Shown piece by piece: positions 22,860-31,760 of a stretch of 54,067 bases of DNA. The DNA is from Caryophanales bacterium. GTDB taxonomy: Bacteria > Bacillota_I > Bacilli_A > RF39 > UBA660. The DNA is taken from assembly GCA_016282375.1 (NCBI GenBank), contig JAEEKI010000015.1, forward strand, positions 1-54,067. Direction: 5' to 3'. Every line of letters begins with the position of its first letter. Positions within the stretch are counted from its first letter, which is position 1. Position numbers and translations under genes: made by a program. The notes beneath the pieces were generated by a model. It saw nothing but the letters and a program-made list of their open reading frames with translations, had not been told where the DNA came from and ran no database searches.

Positions 22860-23272
22860 AGAGATATTTAGGTTTGGATTTAGGAACTAAAACTTTAGGA
22901 GTGGCAATTACCGATCGTTCTAATACGATTATTTTTCCTCATACAACGATTCGTTTTGCTCGCGAAAATTATGATGAAGCAATTGAAAAATTAGCTCCTA
23001 TTATTGAAAAAGAGGGCATTACGGATGTAGCTATTGGGTTACCAATTAATATGGATGGTTCTTTAGGGTATGCGACCGAAAGAACTAAAAATTTTATTCC
23101 AAAAATTGAGGCTTTGGGAGTAAAGGTTTATACTGTCGATGAAAGATTGACCTCCGTAGAGGCAGAAAGAATCCTTCACGATAATAATTTGAAATCAAAA
23201 GAATTTAAAGATCGGGTTGATATGGAAGCTGCAGTTTTGATTTTAGAGAGTTATCTAAGGAGTATTTCATAG
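22856..23272 (+). CDS. ruvX: RuvX/YqgF family Holliday junction resolvase-like nuclease
   Basis: A 138-residue RNase H-fold protein. It has the first acidic strand LGLDLGTKTLGVAITD, the second at IGLPINMDGS and the third in DERLTSVEAERIL. In other bacteria YqgF acts on 16S pre-rRNA 5' ends and is called a putative Holliday junction resolvase. Length and motifs are standard. It overlaps ireB by four bases, and yrzB starts one base after its stop. Confidence 0.95.
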   Translation: MKRYLGLDLGTKTLGVAITDRSNTIIFPHTTIRFARENYDEAIEKLAPIIEKEGITDVAIGLPINMDGSLGYATERTKNFIPKIEALGVKVYTVDERLTSVEAERILHDNNLKSKEFKDRVDMEAAVLILESYLRSIS

Positions 23273-23548
23273 ATGGAAAAAGAAAGTAAAATTGTTTTAA
23301 TAGATGAAAATGGTGAGTCAAAAGAGTATCATATCCTTTTGACTTTTACAACGAAAGAAAATGATAATTTATATGTTATATATACTGATAATACTTTAGA
23401 TGATGATGGTTTTGTCATTACTTATGCTGGTATTTATCATGAAAATAATGGTAAACAAACTTTATTACCAGTAGAAACAGACGAAGAATGGGCATTAATT
23501 GATAAAATGCTTTTAAAGTTGGAAAAAGAGGATAAAGATGAAGAATAA
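23273..23548 (+). CDS. yrzB: DUF1292 family protein (YrzB-like)
   Basis: A 91-residue acidic cytosolic protein with the DUF1292 pattern: LIDENGESKEYHILLTF, YVIYTD, then YAGIY and PVETDEEWALIDKML. Function is not known in any organism I can name. It is coupled at both ends: its start directly follows ruvX and it overlaps mltG by 11 bases. The context matches Bacillus yrzB. Confidence 0.9.
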   Translation: MEKESKIVLIDENGESKEYHILLTFTTKENDNLYVIYTDNTLDDDGFVITYAGIYHENNGKQTLLPVETDEEWALIDKMLLKLEKEDKDEE

Positions 23549-24584
23549 AAAAGTTTTGGGTTTTTCAGGGGTTTTAATTGCCATTGTGATTGGAGTTGTT
23601 ATCTATGGCTTTATGTCATTGAAGCCAGTTAGTAAATCACCTTCGGAAGTAACTTTTAGTGTTCAACCTAACACTAGTAAGATAGATATTGTTAAAAATC
23701 TTAAAAAGGCGGGCCTTATTCGTAGTGAGATAATTACTTTAGCTTATGTCTTTTTTCAACCTAATATTAATTTACAAGCTGGAGATTACACTATTAATAA
23801 GTCATCTTCGACGATGGATATTATTAATCAAATAGCCGATGGTCGGATTATTGATGTCGTACCAACTGTTAGAGTGACTTTTGTAGAGGGCAAACGCTTA
23901 GTTGACTATGCTGAATTAATAGGTAATTATTTTGATGTAACAGCTGAGGAATTTATTGAAAAAACTTCAGATAAAGAGTTTTTAAAAGAACTTATTGATG
24001 ATTATTGGTTTTTAGATGAATCCATCTTAAATGAAGAAATATATTATCCTTTGGAGGGTTACCTAGCTCCGGATACATATGAGTTTTATCAAAATTCTTC
24101 GGTTGAACAAATCGTTCGTAAGTTATTAAGTTCTTTAGATAAAAAACTATCTCCTTTAAAAGATGATATTCAAGAAAATGGTACTAGTGTTCATGAATTA
24201 TTAACGATTGCTTCGATTATTGAAAAAGAGGCAATTAACAAAAATGATCGTGCAAAAGTAAGTCAAGTAATTTATACTAGATTAGAAAAAAAGATGTCTT
24301 TAGGAATGGATGTAACGACTTATTATGGAGCTAAAAAAGATATGAAAGAATATCTTACTTGGGCAGAGACTAGAGAGAAAAATGCTTATAATACGCGAAA
24401 TACAGATTTTATAGGCTTACCAGTTAGCAGTATTTGTAATCCTTCGATGGAAAGCATTAATGCTGCATTAAATCCCAGTGACACAGAGTATGTTTATTTT
24501 GTAGCCGATGTTGATACAGGCGAGGTTTTCTTTTTCAATACATACGATGAGTTTGCCGAAAAGAAAACAGAATTAGGATTATAG
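23538..24584 (+). CDS. mltG: Endolytic murein transglycosylase MltG
   Basis: A membrane-anchored lytic transglycosylase that cuts nascent glycan strands outside the membrane. The 348-residue product has one N-terminal helix (about 6-26), a LysM-like lobe and the YceG catalytic domain. The catalytic Glu lies in IASIIEKEA (about residue 235), followed by LGMDVTTYYG and NTRNTDFIGLPVSSICNPS. Length is typical. The SD GAGGATAAAG precedes an ATG inside the end of yrzB. Confidence 0.95.
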   Translation: MKNKKVLGFSGVLIAIVIGVVIYGFMSLKPVSKSPSEVTFSVQPNTSKIDIVKNLKKAGLIRSEIITLAYVFFQPNINLQAGDYTINKSSSTMDIINQIADGRIIDVVPTVRVTFVEGKRLVDYAELIGNYFDVTAEEFIEKTSDKEFLKELIDDYWFLDESILNEEIYYPLEGYLAPDTYEFYQNSSVEQIVRKLLSSLDKKLSPLKDDIQENGTSVHELLTIASIIEKEAINKNDRAKVSQVIYTRLEKKMSLGMDVTTYYGAKKDMKEYLTWAETREKNAYNTRNTDFIGLPVSSICNPSMESINAALNPSDTEYVYFVADVDTGEVFFFNTYDEFAEKKTELGL

Positions 24585-24592
24585 GTGATATC

Positions 24593-25186
24593 ATGAGAGA
24601 AAAATTATTAGAAATGGAACAGTACGCAATTGAGAAAAATGTTCCGATTATTGAAAAACAATCTATTGCTTTTATAATGAATTATATTAAAGAGCATAAT
24701 ATTAAAAATATTTTAGAAATTGGTAGTGCAATTGGTTACTCAACGATTTTGATGGCTAGTGCTAAAGAAGATGTTTATGTTACAACCATTGAAAGAGATG
24801 AAACTCGTTATATGGAATGTCTTAAGAATGTTAAGGCTTGTGACATGGATAAAAAAATTAATGTTGTCTATCAAGATGCTTTAGAGGTTAATCTTTCAAA
24901 TGATTTAAAGTTTGATTTAATCTTTATCGATGCTGCGAAAGGTCAATATACAAAGTTTTTTGAAAAATTTAAATATTTCTTAAATGAAGGGGGAGCGATT
25001 ATTACCGATAATATTAATTTTCATGGTTATGTAGGTCATAGTGATGAACTAGAAAATGGTAATTTGAAGAGTTTAGTGGTTAAAATCGAAGGATATATAG
25101 ATTTTCTTAAAAATAACGATGAATTTGATACGGAATTTATTAATATCGGTGATGGTCTTTCTATAAGTGTACGTCATGAAAAATAA
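24593..25186 (+). CDS. trmR: SAM-dependent O-methyltransferase, TrmR-like (tRNA U34)
   Basis: A 197-residue class I methyltransferase of the COMT/YrrM family. SAM-binding motif I is ILEIGSAIGYSTILMA, followed by the acidic strand TIERDE and the metal-site segment DLIFIDAAKGQY. In Bacillus YrrM (TrmR) methylates 5-hydroxyuridine at tRNA position 34 to 5-methoxyuridine. The two U32-family genes that follow are in the place of trhP1 and trhP2, which make that hydroxyuridine. Context therefore supports TrmR strongly. The SD is AGGTGAT. Confidence 0.85.
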   Translation: MREKLLEMEQYAIEKNVPIIEKQSIAFIMNYIKEHNIKNILEIGSAIGYSTILMASAKEDVYVTTIERDETRYMECLKNVKACDMDKKINVVYQDALEVNLSNDLKFDLIFIDAAKGQYTKFFEKFKYFLNEGGAIITDNINFHGYVGHSDELENGNLKSLVVKIEGYIDFLKNNDEFDTEFINIGDGLSISVRHEK

Positions 25187-25952
25187 GGTTTTATTTACAG
25201 TTACTAATTTAGATATTATACCTAAACTTAAAGGATTAAACATTGAAAAATTTGTTTATCCTTTATCTTTTTTTTGTGTGGGAATTCCTCATACTTTTAC
25301 GATTGATCAAATAACTGAGGAAAATGCGTATTTATTTATTAATCGTATTTTGAATACTAAGGATATGGATAAGTTAGCTGAAATATTGCATCATCTTCCG
25401 CATAACATCAAAGGTATTATTTTTGATGATGTTGGTTTAATCGAAGTATGTAAAGATTTAAAATTAGAAAAGATTTTATATTTATCACATTTTAATACTA
25501 ATTATGAATCTATTAATTATTATTTTGACTATGTTGATGATGTTATTGTTTCCACTGATATTACAGAAGAAGAGATTGATAAAATTATATCTAAAACAAC
25601 TAAAAAGATAAGTTTATTTGTTTTTGGCTTAGTTCCTTCTTTATATTCCAGAAGAACACTTTTAACTTCTTATGCTAAACATTATGATATTAAGACGAAA
25701 GAAACTAAGAATTTACATATTAATGATAAAAAATTTATTGGTATTGAAAACGAATTTGGCATGATGATGTATCATTATCCATATTATAATGGTTTAAGAC
25801 TTCTAAAAAAGGACGTTCATTACTTTTTCTATTATCCTATTTTATTAGATGATGATAAAGTCTTGGAAGTAGCTCAAAATAAATTTGATATCGTAGAAAA
25901 TGATGAAGGTTTCTTAGATACGAAAACTATCTATAAGGTTAAAAATAATTAG
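25176..25952 (+). CDS. Divergent U32-family-like protein (YrrN/TrhP1 position)
   Basis: About 258 residues from ATG 25176, which overlaps the end of the methyltransferase gene; the GTG at 25167 is less likely. It lies where Bacillus has yrrN (trhP1), one half of the tRNA 5-hydroxyuridine system. It shows a TIM-barrel-like alternation (IKGIIFDDVGLIEVC, KILYLSHFNTNYES, DDVIVSTDITEEEI) seen in U32 proteins, and a segment LFVFGLVPSLYSRR. It lacks the conserved cysteine cluster of the downstream paralogue and is shorter than YrrN (about 309). The name rests mostly on position. Confidence 0.65.
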   Translation: MKNKVLFTVTNLDIIPKLKGLNIEKFVYPLSFFCVGIPHTFTIDQITEENAYLFINRILNTKDMDKLAEILHHLPHNIKGIIFDDVGLIEVCKDLKLEKILYLSHFNTNYESINYYFDYVDDVIVSTDITEEEIDKIISKTTKKISLFVFGLVPSLYSRRTLLTSYAKHYDIKTKETKNLHINDKKFIGIENEFGMMMYHYPYYNGLRLLKKDVHYFFYYPILLDDDKVLEVAQNKFDIVENDEGFLDTKTIYKVKNN

Positions 25953-25966
25953 AAAGGGGGATAAAC

Positions 25967-27142
25967 ATGGTAGAATTATTAGCTCCCGCAGGGGATAAAG
26001 AAAGATTAGAATTTGCTCTTAAATATGGTGCCGATGCAGTTTATTTTGGCGGTAAAGACTTTTCTTTAAGAGCCAATGCTAAGAATTTTTCTTGGGAAGA
26101 TATTGAATATGCAACTAAGTATGCTCATAAATTGAAGAAAAAAGTTTATGTAACAGTGAATATTGTCTTTCATAACGATGATTTACATGGTTTAGAAGAC
26201 TACTTAAAGTTTTTAGGTAAAGTAGGCGTTGATGGCATTATAGCAAGTGATATTTTAGTGCTTAAAAAGATTCAAGAATTAGGAATTAGGACTAAAGTTA
26301 TTTTATCGACACAAGCTAGTGTTTTAAATCATTATGCTGCGAAGTTTTATCAATCTTTAGGTGTTAATCAAATTGTGATGGCTAGAGAGGCAATGCAAGA
26401 AGATATTACCAAGATAAAGAAAGAAACTGGTTTAGAAATTGAATGCTTTGTGCATGGTGCGATGTGTACTTCCATATCTGGTAAATGTATTATGTCTAAT
26501 TATATGACAAATCGGGATTCAAATCGGGGAGGATGTGCCCAAATATGTCGTTGGGTCTTTAATGAAGAAGATGAATATCCTTTTACGATGACTCCGAAAG
26601 ATTTGAATTTTATTGATTACATTGATGAAATGATTGCTTCTGGTGTTAACACTTTTAAAGTTGAGGGACGAATGCGTTCTATTTACTATATAGCTACCGT
26701 GATTTTATGCTATCGTAGGGTGATAGATAAACTTTTAAATCATACCTTAACCGAAGAAGACAAGTCATATTATTTAAAAGTATTAAATCGCGTTGCTAAT
26801 CGAGAAAGTGCTCCGCAGTTTTTTGCTAAAATGCCTGATTATCAAGATCAATACTATAATCTTCGTGATGAAGAAAGTAATCAAGATTTTCTTGGCATTG
26901 TAAAAGAATTTGATCAAGAAAAAATGCTAGCAACAATCGAGGAACGTAATCTCTTTAAAAAAGGTGATGAAGTAGAGTTTATTGGCCCGGATACCGAAAC
27001 TTTTAGTGATACTATAACGGAAATATACGATGAAGAACGTAATTTGTTAGAAATGGCTAATAAACCCCAAATGATTATTAAAATTAAAGTTCATCAAGAG
27101 GTTAAACCCGGTGATTTAATGCGCGTCAAGTTTGATAAATAA
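25967..27142 (+). CDS. U32 family protein, TrhP-like tRNA hydroxylation protein
   Basis: A 391-residue member of peptidase family U32, probably equivalent to Bacillus YrrO (TrhP2), which helps make 5-hydroxyuridine at tRNA position 34. It opens with ELLAPAGDKERLEFALKYGA, the usual start of the family. It also has the signature ECFVHGAMCTSISGKCIMS with NRDSNRGGCAQICRW, holding the cysteines thought to bind an iron-sulfur cluster. A beta-barrel C-terminal domain follows. SD AAAGGGGG is strong. Older annotations would call it a collagenase-like protease. Confidence 0.9.
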   Translation: MVELLAPAGDKERLEFALKYGADAVYFGGKDFSLRANAKNFSWEDIEYATKYAHKLKKKVYVTVNIVFHNDDLHGLEDYLKFLGKVGVDGIIASDILVLKKIQELGIRTKVILSTQASVLNHYAAKFYQSLGVNQIVMAREAMQEDITKIKKETGLEIECFVHGAMCTSISGKCIMSNYMTNRDSNRGGCAQICRWVFNEEDEYPFTMTPKDLNFIDYIDEMIASGVNTFKVEGRMRSIYYIATVILCYRRVIDKLLNHTLTEEDKSYYLKVLNRVANRESAPQFFAKMPDYQDQYYNLRDEESNQDFLGIVKEFDQEKMLATIEERNLFKKGDEVEFIGPDTETFSDTITEIYDEERNLLEMANKPQMIIKIKVHQEVKPGDLMRVKFDK

Positions 27143-27146
27143 AAAG

Positions 27147-27175
27147 TTGACAATAGCATATAATTATTGTATACT
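27147..27175 (+). promoter_or_regulatory. Promoter of greA
   Basis: A perfect TTGACA (27147-27152) and TATACT (27170-27175) are 17 bases apart. This gives greA a separate strong promoter after the upstream operon. Confidence 0.8.
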
Positions 27176-27207
27176 TTCATAGTATTAAAAAAGGGAGATG
27201 AAATAAC

Positions 27208-27675
27208 ATGAAAAAAGAAAACAACTTAATCCTTACTGCTGAAGGATATTTGAAATTAGAAGAAGAATTAAATGAATTAAAACTTGTTAGACGTCCACAA
27301 ATAATTCAAGCTATTAAAGATGCTCGTGCACAAGGTGATTTATCTGAAAACGCTGATTATGATGCAGCTCGTAATGAACAAGCACAAATTGAGGCAAAAA
27401 TAAAAGAACTTGAATATCGTCTTGAACATAGTGAAATTGCTACTAATGCTGAAAAAGGTGCAATTTGTGTAGGGTCTACTGTTACAGTTAAAGATGATGA
27501 TGGTGATGAAGACACTTATACATTAGTTGGTTCAATCGAAGCTGATTCATTTAATAATAAAATTAGTAACGAATCACCTTTAGGAATGGCTCTTATTGGT
27601 CATAAAGAAGGCGACGATGTGAATGTTGAATCACCAAATGGTACTTATTCACTTCGAATCGTTAAAGTTTGTTAA
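27208..27675 (+). CDS. greA: Transcription elongation factor GreA
   Basis: GreA rescues backtracked RNA polymerase by stimulating transcript cleavage. The 155-residue protein has the N-terminal coiled coil carrying the acidic tip motif DARAQGDLSENADYDAAR, and a C-terminal FKBP-like domain ending SPNGTYSLRIVKV. Length and motifs are standard. SD AAAGGGAG; a terminator follows at 27685. Confidence 0.97.
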   Translation: MKKENNLILTAEGYLKLEEELNELKLVRRPQIIQAIKDARAQGDLSENADYDAARNEQAQIEAKIKELEYRLEHSEIATNAEKGAICVGSTVTVKDDDGDEDTYTLVGSIEADSFNNKISNESPLGMALIGHKEGDDVNVESPNGTYSLRIVKVC

Positions 27676-27684
27676 GTAAGTATA

Positions 27685-27711
27685 AAAACAACCAAAACTG
27701 GTTGTTTTTTT
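27685..27711 (+). terminator. Terminator after greA
   Basis: ACAACC (27688-27693) pairs with GGTTGT (27700-27705), followed by a T run to 27711. Confidence 0.9.
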
Positions 27712-27747
27712 GACGATTTTATTATAAGATAAGATATAGGTGATAGT

Positions 27748-28902
27748 ATGAAGAAAACAACAGTTTATTTAATTATTACAATTGTTTTTTTCTTGGCTGT
27801 CATTATTTATGCCAGTTATGCAGCAATTACTTCGATTGTTAGGGTAGGAAACAAAGTAAATATCTATGCTGCCATTGGTAATGGCTTAACATTTACGGTT
27901 AATCGTAATGGGGTGTTAAATACTTTTATTGATTTTAGTTCTATGCAAGAGGGTAGTACCAATACCGTAGTAGGCACAGCTAATACTAATTTAAATGTTG
28001 TTTTAGCGACTGATGATTATCGTTCTGGATGCTGTACCTATGATATTATTTGGGAATGGACATCAACAAGCAATACCAAAAATCAATATAAAAAGACCAC
28101 AGGAGCAACGGAGGAATATGTTTTAGTTGGTTATCAAAATGATACGGCGTATTCTTATAAAGGTCAAGTAACACCAACTTTATCATCTACAATGTCGCCA
28201 GTGGTAACTTTTTCTACGCAACTTCCCGATTATAATGCCTCATCCTTATCAACAGTCGTTTATAGTGGACAAATATGTAATAAATCAAGTCTTGATAACA
28301 AAGTTGCATATAATGTTAATCAATATTGGAATTTTGAAACTAAGTTTTATAATTTAACGTTAAATCAAGATGCTTTTCAAGGTGCATCTTTTGTGGGAAA
28401 AGTACGTATTGGTAATGTATCTTGTAGTGGTGGAAATGTTTATGGTTATCCAACATCGAAGGTTTATTGGTTTGCTTCAACATACCTTTATCCAGGAAAT
28501 GTTCCTTTTGTTACATATTCAACAGCAGCAGGAGTTGGAGAACCTGTTTATATAGTTTCTGAATATTTGAATCACTATGTTTGTGGAACAGATGGTACTC
28601 ATGAAATATGTTTATTGCAACCATATACGAAATATGGTCTAAGTGGGCATACAGTGAATAGTGGTTTTACGGATGCGCAACAAGCAAATGCAGAACAAGC
28701 CCTTTCTCAGGCCTTTGAGAATGCGGGAATAAGTGCTGATATGTGTAACACTGATTCAAGTGAAGTTTCTTGTTTGAACGATGGTAATTTAGTCAGGGCT
28801 TCTATTTCCTATGACGGAACTATCCTTGTATATGCCAATGGTAAAACATGTTGGGTCCAAGCTGATGGTAAGGCTAAGTGTCAAGATAATGTCGTTAATT
28901 AG
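27748..28902 (+). CDS. Modular surface protein with CTYDIxWEW and C-terminal cysteine modules
   Basis: A 384-residue exported or membrane-anchored protein with an N-terminal helix (about 6-28). The first domain (to about 230) has the signature CTYDIIWEW, also found in the proteins at 6162 and 53644. The last 130 residues are the module HEICLLQPYTKYGLSGHT...FTDAQQANAEQAL...CWVQADGKAKC. It is shared with the proteins at 42386, 44263 and 47806. It thus links the two halves of the surface family. It lies just upstream of the Tad cluster but is separated by a terminator. A pilus-tip or adhesin role is possible but unproven. SD AGGTGAT. Confidence 0.78.
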   Translation: MKKTTVYLIITIVFFLAVIIYASYAAITSIVRVGNKVNIYAAIGNGLTFTVNRNGVLNTFIDFSSMQEGSTNTVVGTANTNLNVVLATDDYRSGCCTYDIIWEWTSTSNTKNQYKKTTGATEEYVLVGYQNDTAYSYKGQVTPTLSSTMSPVVTFSTQLPDYNASSLSTVVYSGQICNKSSLDNKVAYNVNQYWNFETKFYNLTLNQDAFQGASFVGKVRIGNVSCSGGNVYGYPTSKVYWFASTYLYPGNVPFVTYSTAAGVGEPVYIVSEYLNHYVCGTDGTHEICLLQPYTKYGLSGHTVNSGFTDAQQANAEQALSQAFENAGISADMCNTDSSEVSCLNDGNLVRASISYDGTILVYANGKTCWVQADGKAKCQDNVVN

Positions 28903-28936
28903 TTTAAATGTTGTAGCTAGTACGTTTTTTATGAAC

Positions 28937-28966
28937 AAGAAAGATGAAAAATCTTTCTTTTTTTTG
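28937..28966 (+). terminator. Terminator between surface protein and Tad cluster
   Basis: AAGAAAGAT (28937-28945) pairs with ATCTTTCTT (28951-28959) and runs into T8. A near copy of this hairpin lies at 50190. Confidence 0.9.
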
Positions 28967-29001
28967 TGATTTATTTTATAATGATAATAGGGAAGATGGT
29001 T

Positions 29002-29307
29002 ATGAATAAGAAGGGACAGGCCTTAGTAGAGTTTATTATTATATTACCTGTTTTTTTAATGCTAATTTTAGCTGTTTTTGATTATGTAAAAATAATGCAA
29101 ACAAAAATGAGTTTAGAATCCGCCATCGAAGAAATTACCCTTGATCAAAATACTCAGTTAGATAGTGATTTAGTTCTTAAGACAGAAAGCGTTGATGGTA
29201 TAAAAACATATACGTTATCTAAAAAAGTAGATATAACCTCCCCGGTACTTAGTGCTATTATATCCGATACCTATAATGTTAAAGTAACAAGGAGTATTCA
29301 TGAATAA
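29002..29307 (+). CDS. tadE: TadE-like pseudopilin
   Basis: About 101 residues from ATG 29002; an upstream ATG at 28966 has no SD and would break the short leader. The start MNKKGQALVEFIIILPVFLM is a type IV prepilin-like site (cleavage after Gly, Glu at +5) fused to a TadE-type hydrophobic helix. It is nearly identical in its first nine residues to the Flp pilin at 22314. TadE-like proteins are minor pseudopilins needed for Tad pilus assembly. The next gene overlaps its end by eight bases. Confidence 0.85.
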   Translation: MNKKGQALVEFIIILPVFLMLILAVFDYVKIMQTKMSLESAIEEITLDQNTQLDSDLVLKTESVDGIKTYTLSKKVDITSPVLSAIISDTYNVKVTRSIHE

Positions 29308-29677
29308 TAGACATGGACAAGTCTTAATTACTTTTGTACTTATGATACCCTTAATCCTACTTTTGATGGGAGTAGTTATTGAACTTGGGATGATTAGTTA
29401 TAATAAGATAAGATTAAATTCTCTTACTAAGTCGATTATTGCATCATGTATTGAAAACCCTGAAAAAAATGATATAATTAATTTATATAATAAAAATGGT
29501 ATTGAAAGTGATTTTGAGATATCAACTGATGATGGTTTAGAGATTAGTTTTACTTACCATATAGACAGTTTTTTAGGTAATTTAATTGGGAAAGATGATT
29601 ATCAAATTAAAGTCGATATTATTGGTAAGAAGAATGATGGAAAGATTACTTATTCGAAGGGGCTAAAAAATGAATAG
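29300..29677 (+). CDS. Second TadE/TadF-like pseudopilin
   Basis: A 125-residue protein with a short leader ending in HG, then QVLITFVLMIPLILLLMG, a TadE/TadF-like helix, and a small soluble domain. The residue at +5 after the predicted cleavage site is Thr, not the usual Glu, so processing or assembly may differ. It overlaps both the preceding TadE gene and the following ATPase gene, which places it inside the Tad operon. Confidence 0.75.
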   Translation: MNNRHGQVLITFVLMIPLILLLMGVVIELGMISYNKIRLNSLTKSIIASCIENPEKNDIINLYNKNGIESDFEISTDDGLEISFTYHIDSFLGNLIGKDDYQIKVDIIGKKNDGKITYSKGLKNE

Positions 29678-30437
29678 TGTGAAAGGAAAAAGCATTTGTA
29701 TATTTTCAGCTAAAGGTGGAGTTGGCAAAAGTGTTATGGCTGTTAATTTAGCTGGCGTTTTTTCACGTCTGGAAAAAAAAGTCCTAATTGTCGACTTAGA
29801 TTTAACTGGAGGAGCCATTGCTACTTATTTAAATAAACCTTTTGAGAAAAGCATTATGAACTTTACTGAAGATTATGCCAATAATCATTATCAATCTATT
29901 AGGGACTATGTTACACATTATAATGATTCAATTGACTTTTTAGCAGCTTGTAAAGACCCAAGACAGGGTACCAGAATATCAGCTTCCTATATTGAAGTAG
30001 TATTAGAAAAGGCTACGAATGAATATGACATTGTTATTGTGGATACTAATCACGTCTTAAGTGAGTTTAATGTAACATTATTAGACAAATGTGATGAAAT
30101 ATTACTTGTGGTGTCTAATGATTTAATGGATTTAAAAAATATGCGTAATTTGATTCATATTTTTAAAGATGCTGAAAAGACCAATTATAAAGTCGTTTTA
30201 AATAATTCAATTAATCCATATAAGAAGTATTATTCAATGTACGATGTTAAGAGTATGATTAAAGCTAACATTGATTATTATATTGATGCGGCCTTTTTCT
30301 TAAGGACAATGGATAATTATGTGTCTGATGGGACTATTTTAACTTTAGAGAATAAAATGCCAAAGATTTATCCCAAAGTGTATAAAGCCTTCTTAGCGAT
30401 ATGTAATGATTTAATGGAGGATGAAGATGACAAATAA
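29670..30437 (+). CDS. TadZ/CpaE-like MinD-family ATPase
   Basis: A 255-residue cytosolic ParA/MinD-type ATPase. The deviant Walker A motif is AKGGVGKSVMAVNLAG near residue 15; the acidic partner segments are IVDLDLTGG and IVIVDTNHV. In Tad systems TadZ/CpaE localises the pilus machinery at the membrane. Here the protein lacks the N-terminal receiver-like domain of longer CpaE proteins. It lies directly before the secretion ATPase, which overlaps its end. Confidence 0.85.
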   Translation: MNSVKGKSICIFSAKGGVGKSVMAVNLAGVFSRLEKKVLIVDLDLTGGAIATYLNKPFEKSIMNFTEDYANNHYQSIRDYVTHYNDSIDFLAACKDPRQGTRISASYIEVVLEKATNEYDIVIVDTNHVLSEFNVTLLDKCDEILLVVSNDLMDLKNMRNLIHIFKDAEKTNYKVVLNNSINPYKKYYSMYDVKSMIKANIDYYIDAAFFLRTMDNYVSDGTILTLENKMPKIYPKVYKAFLAICNDLMEDEDDK

Positions 30438-31749
30438 TTTACGAAGCATGTTTGAGTATGCTGATAATTATGAAAAAATTAATTCCATTAATGATTATGA
30501 TGTCTTTCAAGACAAAGAATTACTTGATCAATTAAGAACGAAAATCGTGGAGAATATTATCGATGCTAATATATCTGATCAAGAAGATTTAAATGACTAT
30601 ATTAATGATGAAATTAATCGAACAATCGAGGGTTATGATTTATCTAATTTAGAAAGAAATCATTTATATACCTTAATTGATAATGAAATAAATGGTTATG
30701 GACCTTTAACCGAATTATTAAAGGATAATAATATTACCGAAATAATGGTTAATTCTCCGAAAGAGATTTATATTGAAATTGATGGTAATTTAATTAAAGA
30801 TGAAAGTGTCTCATTTATTAATAATGAGCATATTGTCAGGACTATTCAAAGGTTAATTGAGCCAATGGGTAGAACGATTGATTCGAATAGTCCCATGGTT
30901 GATTCACGTTTAAAGGATGGTTCACGTATTAATGCCGTTATACCACCTTTATCAACTAAGGGACCGGTTATTACGATTCGTAAGTTTGCTCCTTCGATGA
31001 ATCATATCGAAGAGTTAATTAGGGTTGGTACTTTAACACCCCAAATGGCTGAATTCTTGGAAGCCGCTGTAAAAGCTAAATTAAATATCATTGTTTGCGG
31101 TGGTACTGGTTCGGGTAAAACAACTTTATTAAATGTTTTAAGTAGTTTTATTAGTGAAAGTGAAAGAATTGTTACTATCGAGGATGCTGCCGAACTAAAA
31201 TTAAAACAACCGCATGTTATTGGTTTGGAAACAAGAACTACTAATTATGAAAAAAGTGGTGAAATTACGATTCGTGATTTAGTTCGTAACTCTTTACGGA
31301 TGCGTCCAGATCGGATTATTGTCGGTGAAGTAAGAGGCAAGGAAGCATTCGACATGCTACAAGCCATGAATACCGGTCATGAAGGTAGTTTAACAACACT
31401 TCATGCTAATGGTGGTATGGATGCTTTACATCGTCTTGAAACGATGGTTTTAATGGCTAATATTGATTTACCTGTTAAGGCTGTTCGTGAGTATATCGAA
31501 GGTGCTATTAACATCGTTATTAATATTGAAAGACTAACTGATGGTAAAAGAAAAATAACTTCGATCAGTGAAGTTGTAGGTTTTAAGGGTGATGAAATTG
31601 AATTACAACCTATCTTTACTTTTGAAAGATTAGGTTTGACTTCGAAAGGTGAAGTACATGGTCAGTTTGTCAGAATGCTTGGTAAGCCAAAATGTTTAAA
31701 TAAGATTGTCTCTTTTGGTTATAAAGATGTCGGAAAAATATTTGAATAG
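30427..31749 (+). CDS. tadA: Tad pilus assembly ATPase (TadA/CpaF)
   Basis: A hexameric type II/IV secretion ATPase that powers Tad pilus extension. ATG 30427 is six bases after GGAGG and is preferred over ATG 30421, which abuts it. The 440-residue product has the N-terminal helical domain and the typical NNITEIMVN and IRKFAPSMN segments. Walker A is [13 protein letters not shown] (near residue 225). It also has the Asp box TIEDAAEL, and Walker B with [26 protein letters not shown]. All catalytic motifs are intact. Confidence 0.95.
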   Translation: MTNNLRSMFEYADNYEKINSINDYDVFQDKELLDQLRTKIVENIIDANISDQEDLNDYINDEINRTIEGYDLSNLERNHLYTLIDNEINGYGPLTELLKDNNITEIMVNSPKEIYIEIDGNLIKDESVSFINNEHIVRTIQRLIEPMGRTIDSNSPMVDSRLKDGSRINAVIPPLSTKGPVITIRKFAPSMNHIEELIRVGTLTPQMAEFLEAAVKAKLNIIVCGGTGSGKTTLLNVLSSFISESERIVTIEDAAELKLKQPHVIGLETRTTNYEKSGEITIRDLVRNSLRMRPDRIIVGEVRGKEAFDMLQAMNTGHEGSLTTLHANGGMDALHRLETMVLMANIDLPVKAVREYIEGAINIVINIERLTDGKRKITSISEVVGFKGDEIELQPIFTFERLGLTSKGEVHGQFVRMLGKPKCLNKIVSFGYKDVGKIFE

Positions 31750-31760
31750 AAAGGAATAGT

